From positions 1 to 54,056 of the forward strand of contig WGAO01000021.1 of NCBI GenBank assembly GCA_015489065.1: 54,056 nt of DNA, given 5' to 3'. Shown one piece after another: positions 51,318 to 54,056 of the stretch (positions are counted from its first letter, which is position 1; every line of letters begins with the position of its first letter). The stretch comes from Thermotogaceae bacterium. Its GTDB lineage: Bacteria > Thermotogota > Thermotogae > Thermotogales > Thermotogaceae. Position numbers and translations under genes: made by a program. A model generated the notes under the pieces. The model made no database searches and was not told where the DNA came from. It saw only the letters and a program-made list of their open reading frames with translations.

Positions 51318-51382
51318 CATTTCTGGAAAGATTATAGCGCTTCATGCGAAACACAAAAAAACTTTTGGGGAGGTGTGGAGTT

Positions 51383-52636
51383 GTGAGGAAATTTCTGACG
51401 GTTCTTCTGGTAGGTGTGTTTTTCTTTGCCGGTGCATTGTGGGCTAAGGAGAATGCGCTTGAGATATTCAGCTGGTGGACTGGTGGAGGAGAAGAAGAGG
51501 GACTTATGGCTTTGTTCGATCTGTTCCATAAGTACTATCCGGATGTCAAGATAATCAACGCAGCTGTGGCAGGTGGAGCTGGAACAAACGCCAAGGCAGT
51601 TCTTAAAACAAGAATGCTTGGAGGAAACCCACCAGACTCGTTCCAAGTTCATGCTGGTATGGAGCTCATAGATACTTATGTCATTCCTGGAATGATGGAG
51701 CCGGTAACTTGGATACTTAAGGATATGAACGCGCTCGATAAATTTCCAAAAGCGATACTGGATATGTGCAGCTACAAAGGAGAGGTTTATTCAATACCGG
51801 TCAATGTTCACAGAGCGAATGTTGTTTTCTACAACAAAAAGATCGCTGCTCAGATAGGAATGGAGCAGCCACCACAAACCTGGCACGGATTTGTAGAGTA
51901 CTTGAAAAGAGCTAAAGAGAAAGGATATGTTGGGCTTGCTCTCGGAGATAAGAACAAATGGACAGCGCTTCATCTCTTCGAGAGTTTGATGCTCGCTGAG
52001 CTTGGCCCAGATGCTTACAATGGACTTTGGAAAGGAAAGACTTCTTTCAACAACACCGCTATAAAGAGGGCTCTTGAAATCATGAAAGAAATGCTCGATT
52101 ACATAAACTCAGATCATGCTGCTATGACCTGGCAGGATGCGGTTAGGTTGGTCTATGAGGGTAAAGCTTTAGCAACGGTCATGGGAGATTGGGCGGAAGG
52201 CTACCTCAAAACGCTTGGCTGGACACCTGGAGTTGAATTCGGATGGTTCGCACTTCCAGGGACCCAGGATGCATTCATGGTAGTCTCTGATACTTTTGGT
52301 CTTCCGAAAGGTGCTCCCCACAGACAGAACGCTATAAGATGGCTCAAGCTCATAGCTTCAAGAGAAGCTCAGGATGTCTTCAACCCGATCAAGGGATCGA
52401 TACCAGCAAGGCTTGACGCTGACAAGAGCAAGTACGATGTCTACCTGAGATGGTCAATGAACGACTTCGCCACTAAGAAACTCACACCATCCATAATTCA
52501 CGGATCTGCTGCTCCAGAGAGCTTCTCTGCGGCTCTTATGGATGCCATAGATGAGTTTGTTACAACAAGAGATGTAGATAAGACTTTCAAGAAGATACTG
52601 ATGATAGCAGAAGACAACGATTACAATGTAAAGTGA
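51383..52636 (+). CDS. Sugar ABC transporter substrate-binding protein (family 1)
   Basis: Signal peptide VRKFLTVLLVGVFFFAGALWA; LEIFSWWTGGGEEEGLMALFDLFHKYYPDVKIINAAVAGGAG; GTG 51383 after gggaggtgtggag. Confidence 0.93.
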   Translation: MRKFLTVLLVGVFFFAGALWAKENALEIFSWWTGGGEEEGLMALFDLFHKYYPDVKIINAAVAGGAGTNAKAVLKTRMLGGNPPDSFQVHAGMELIDTYVIPGMMEPVTWILKDMNALDKFPKAILDMCSYKGEVYSIPVNVHRANVVFYNKKIAAQIGMEQPPQTWHGFVEYLKRAKEKGYVGLALGDKNKWTALHLFESLMLAELGPDAYNGLWKGKTSFNNTAIKRALEIMKEMLDYINSDHAAMTWQDAVRLVYEGKALATVMGDWAEGYLKTLGWTPGVEFGWFALPGTQDAFMVVSDTFGLPKGAPHRQNAIRWLKLIASREAQDVFNPIKGSIPARLDADKSKYDVYLRWSMNDFATKKLTPSIIHGSAAPESFSAALMDAIDEFVTTRDVDKTFKKILMIAEDNDYNVK

Positions 52637-52658
52637 AGCGGTATTTGTTGTAGAATTC

Positions 52659-52686
52659 AAAGGGAGGGGACCTTTCCCCTCCCTTT
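52659..52686 (+). terminator. Intercistronic hairpin after the substrate-binding protein gene
   Basis: AAAGGGAGGGGA-CCTT-TCCCCTCCCTTT, perfect 12-bp stem; weak T tract. Confidence 0.75.
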
Positions 52687-52709
52687 CTGCGAGATTGGAG
52701 GGATACTCC

Positions 52710-53630
52710 ATGAAAAAGGAGATACTGATAGGTCTTCTGGTGATTCTTCCTTCGATAATAGCCATAGCTATATTTGTTTATGGATTTATATTCTGGACGG
52801 TCAGAGTTTCGACATCCAATTGGAACAGCTTCTCTTCACTTCTCAGGGGTGAGTACCATTTCGTTGGATTGAGAAATTACAAAAGACTTTTCCAGGATGA
52901 TAGATTTATAAAGGATCTGTGGAATACACTTTTTTTCACACTGTTTTTTTTGATAGGTTCAATGAGTATAGGTCTTCTTCTTGCAGTCTTAGTTGACAAA
53001 GGACTGAAAGGATCACAGTTTTTCCAAAACATATATCTTTTCCCCATGGCGATATCCTTCGTGGTCACTGGAACAGTTTGGCGTTGGATATTCGCACCTG
53101 GAATAATCCCAAGTGATCCCCAAGGAGTGAATCTCCTTCTGAAAAAGATGGGGCTCGATCATCTCATGTGGGGTTGGTATACGAGCACAGAGCATATAGG
53201 ACCTTTCAATCTCGCTCTCATCCCGGTGATAATAGCCGCGGTTTGGCAGATGTCTGGCTACACGATGGCTATGTACCTTGCAGGTTTGAGAGGAATTCCT
53301 GTCGATATAGAAGAAGCTGCCAAAGTTGATGGTGCATCTGATTGGCAGGTCTTCTGGAGAATAAAGTTTCCTCTCTTGAAGCCTATAACTCTGAGCGCGA
53401 TGATAATACTTGGGCATATATCCTTAAAGATATTCGATCTCGTATTTGCTATGACCGGGAGCGGCCCCGGATTCGTTACGGATATGCCATCCATATACAT
53501 GTTCGAGCTCACATTCAGAAGCAACAGATACGCGAGAGGCTCTGCTATATCGATAATAATGCTTCTAATGGTAGCAGTTGTCATAGTGCCGTACCTAGTC
53601 AGTTCTATGAAAGAGGAGGTAAGACGATGA
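52710..53630 (+). CDS. Sugar ABC transporter permease (MalF type)
   Basis: Multiple TM segments; EAA motif EEAAKVDGASDWQVFWRIKFPLLKP. Confidence 0.94.
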   Translation: MKKEILIGLLVILPSIIAIAIFVYGFIFWTVRVSTSNWNSFSSLLRGEYHFVGLRNYKRLFQDDRFIKDLWNTLFFTLFFLIGSMSIGLLLAVLVDKGLKGSQFFQNIYLFPMAISFVVTGTVWRWIFAPGIIPSDPQGVNLLLKKMGLDHLMWGWYTSTEHIGPFNLALIPVIIAAVWQMSGYTMAMYLAGLRGIPVDIEEAAKVDGASDWQVFWRIKFPLLKPITLSAMIILGHISLKIFDLVFAMTGSGPGFVTDMPSIYMFELTFRSNRYARGSAISIIMLLMVAVVIVPYLVSSMKEEVRR

Positions 53631-54056
53631 AAAAACTCATCACCTATCTGATAATGATATTCTTCGCTATTTATTACCTCCTCCCAATGTATGTCCTGAT
53701 AACTACATCTTTCAAGCCTCTATCTGAAGTTGGAATATCAACGATGTGGAATCCACCAAAGCACTGGTCGTTTGAGGGGTTTAAGAAAGCTTTCTCAAAG
53801 ATAGGTGGAAATTTGAAGAACAGCTTCTACCTGACTATCCCCGCAACTCTGATATCCGCATTCCTTGGATCAATAAACGGGTATGTCTTCTCAAAAGTCA
53901 GGTTCAAAGGGGATAAGCTCATATTTACCCTTGTGCTCTTTGGGATGTTCATACCATACCAAAGTGTTCTCTTTCCTCTCATAAGGTTTCTCCAATCGAT
54001 AAAACTTTATGGATCAATAGCAGGATTGATACTTGTTCATGTGATATACGGTATAC
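53627..54056 (+). CDS. Sugar ABC transporter permease (MalG type), truncated by window end
   Basis: ATG 53627: MKKLITYLIMIFFAIYYLLPMYVLITTSFKPLSEVG..; 4-nt overlap with upstream permease; no stop before 54056. Confidence 0.9.
   Translation, partial: MKKLITYLIMIFFAIYYLLPMYVLITTSFKPLSEVGISTMWNPPKHWSFEGFKKAFSKIGGNLKNSFYLTIPATLISAFLGSINGYVFSKVRFKGDKLIFTLVLFGMFIPYQSVLFPLIRFLQSIKLYGSIAGLILVHVIYGI

Overview
This 54 kb window is a dense, mostly ordinary chromosomal segment from what looks like a member of the Thermotogota. The lineage call is an inference from protein resemblance (CheX, DnaA, TM1112-like cupin, DUF77/thiamine-binding protein, F-type ATP synthase); I ran no search. I see no CRISPR array, transposase, integrase, prophage or rRNA. 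Gene blocks, left to right: (1) alaS, stand-alone B12-binding subunit, M55 D-aminopeptidase, NUDIX, unknown, fliS and GNAT; (2) dnaA, convergent with cupin/jag(khpB)/yidC/yidD/rnpA/rpmH; (3) pfkB, plsX, rpmF and yceD; (4) an orphan ABC substrate-binding protein, a compact aldehyde:ferredoxin-oxidoreductase-like protein and rubrerythrin; (5) cheX followed by a complete F-type ATP synthase operon; (6) DegV, TPR, prepilin peptidase, methyltransferase and a DUF77 protein; (7) a large lipoprotein with a partner exported protein, a cyclic-2,3-DPG synthetase-like protein, tRNA-Arg(CCG), ruvX and recJ; (8) macro domain, SufT-like protein, prmC, cdsA, uppS and frr; (9) a GAF-like protein, a LysM-containing 5'-nucleotidase and a secreted unknown; (10) a galactose/alpha-galactoside utilisation cluster with a divergent sugar ABC transporter that runs off the end. 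The most notable observations: an unlisted rpmH (L34) lies out of frame wholly inside the maximal rnpA ORF (Thermus-like nesting, with a competing internal start for rnpA). The ruvX stop codon is supplied by U8-A9-G10 of the downstream tRNA-Arg. A perfect 24-bp palindrome with terminator-like form sits inside the AOR-like CDS just after rubrerythrin. The AOR-like protein is strongly reduced. The ATP synthase c subunit has a two-carboxylate Na+-type signature, and epsilon lacks its C-terminal domain. I did not find a clearly new multi-gene defence or mobile system.
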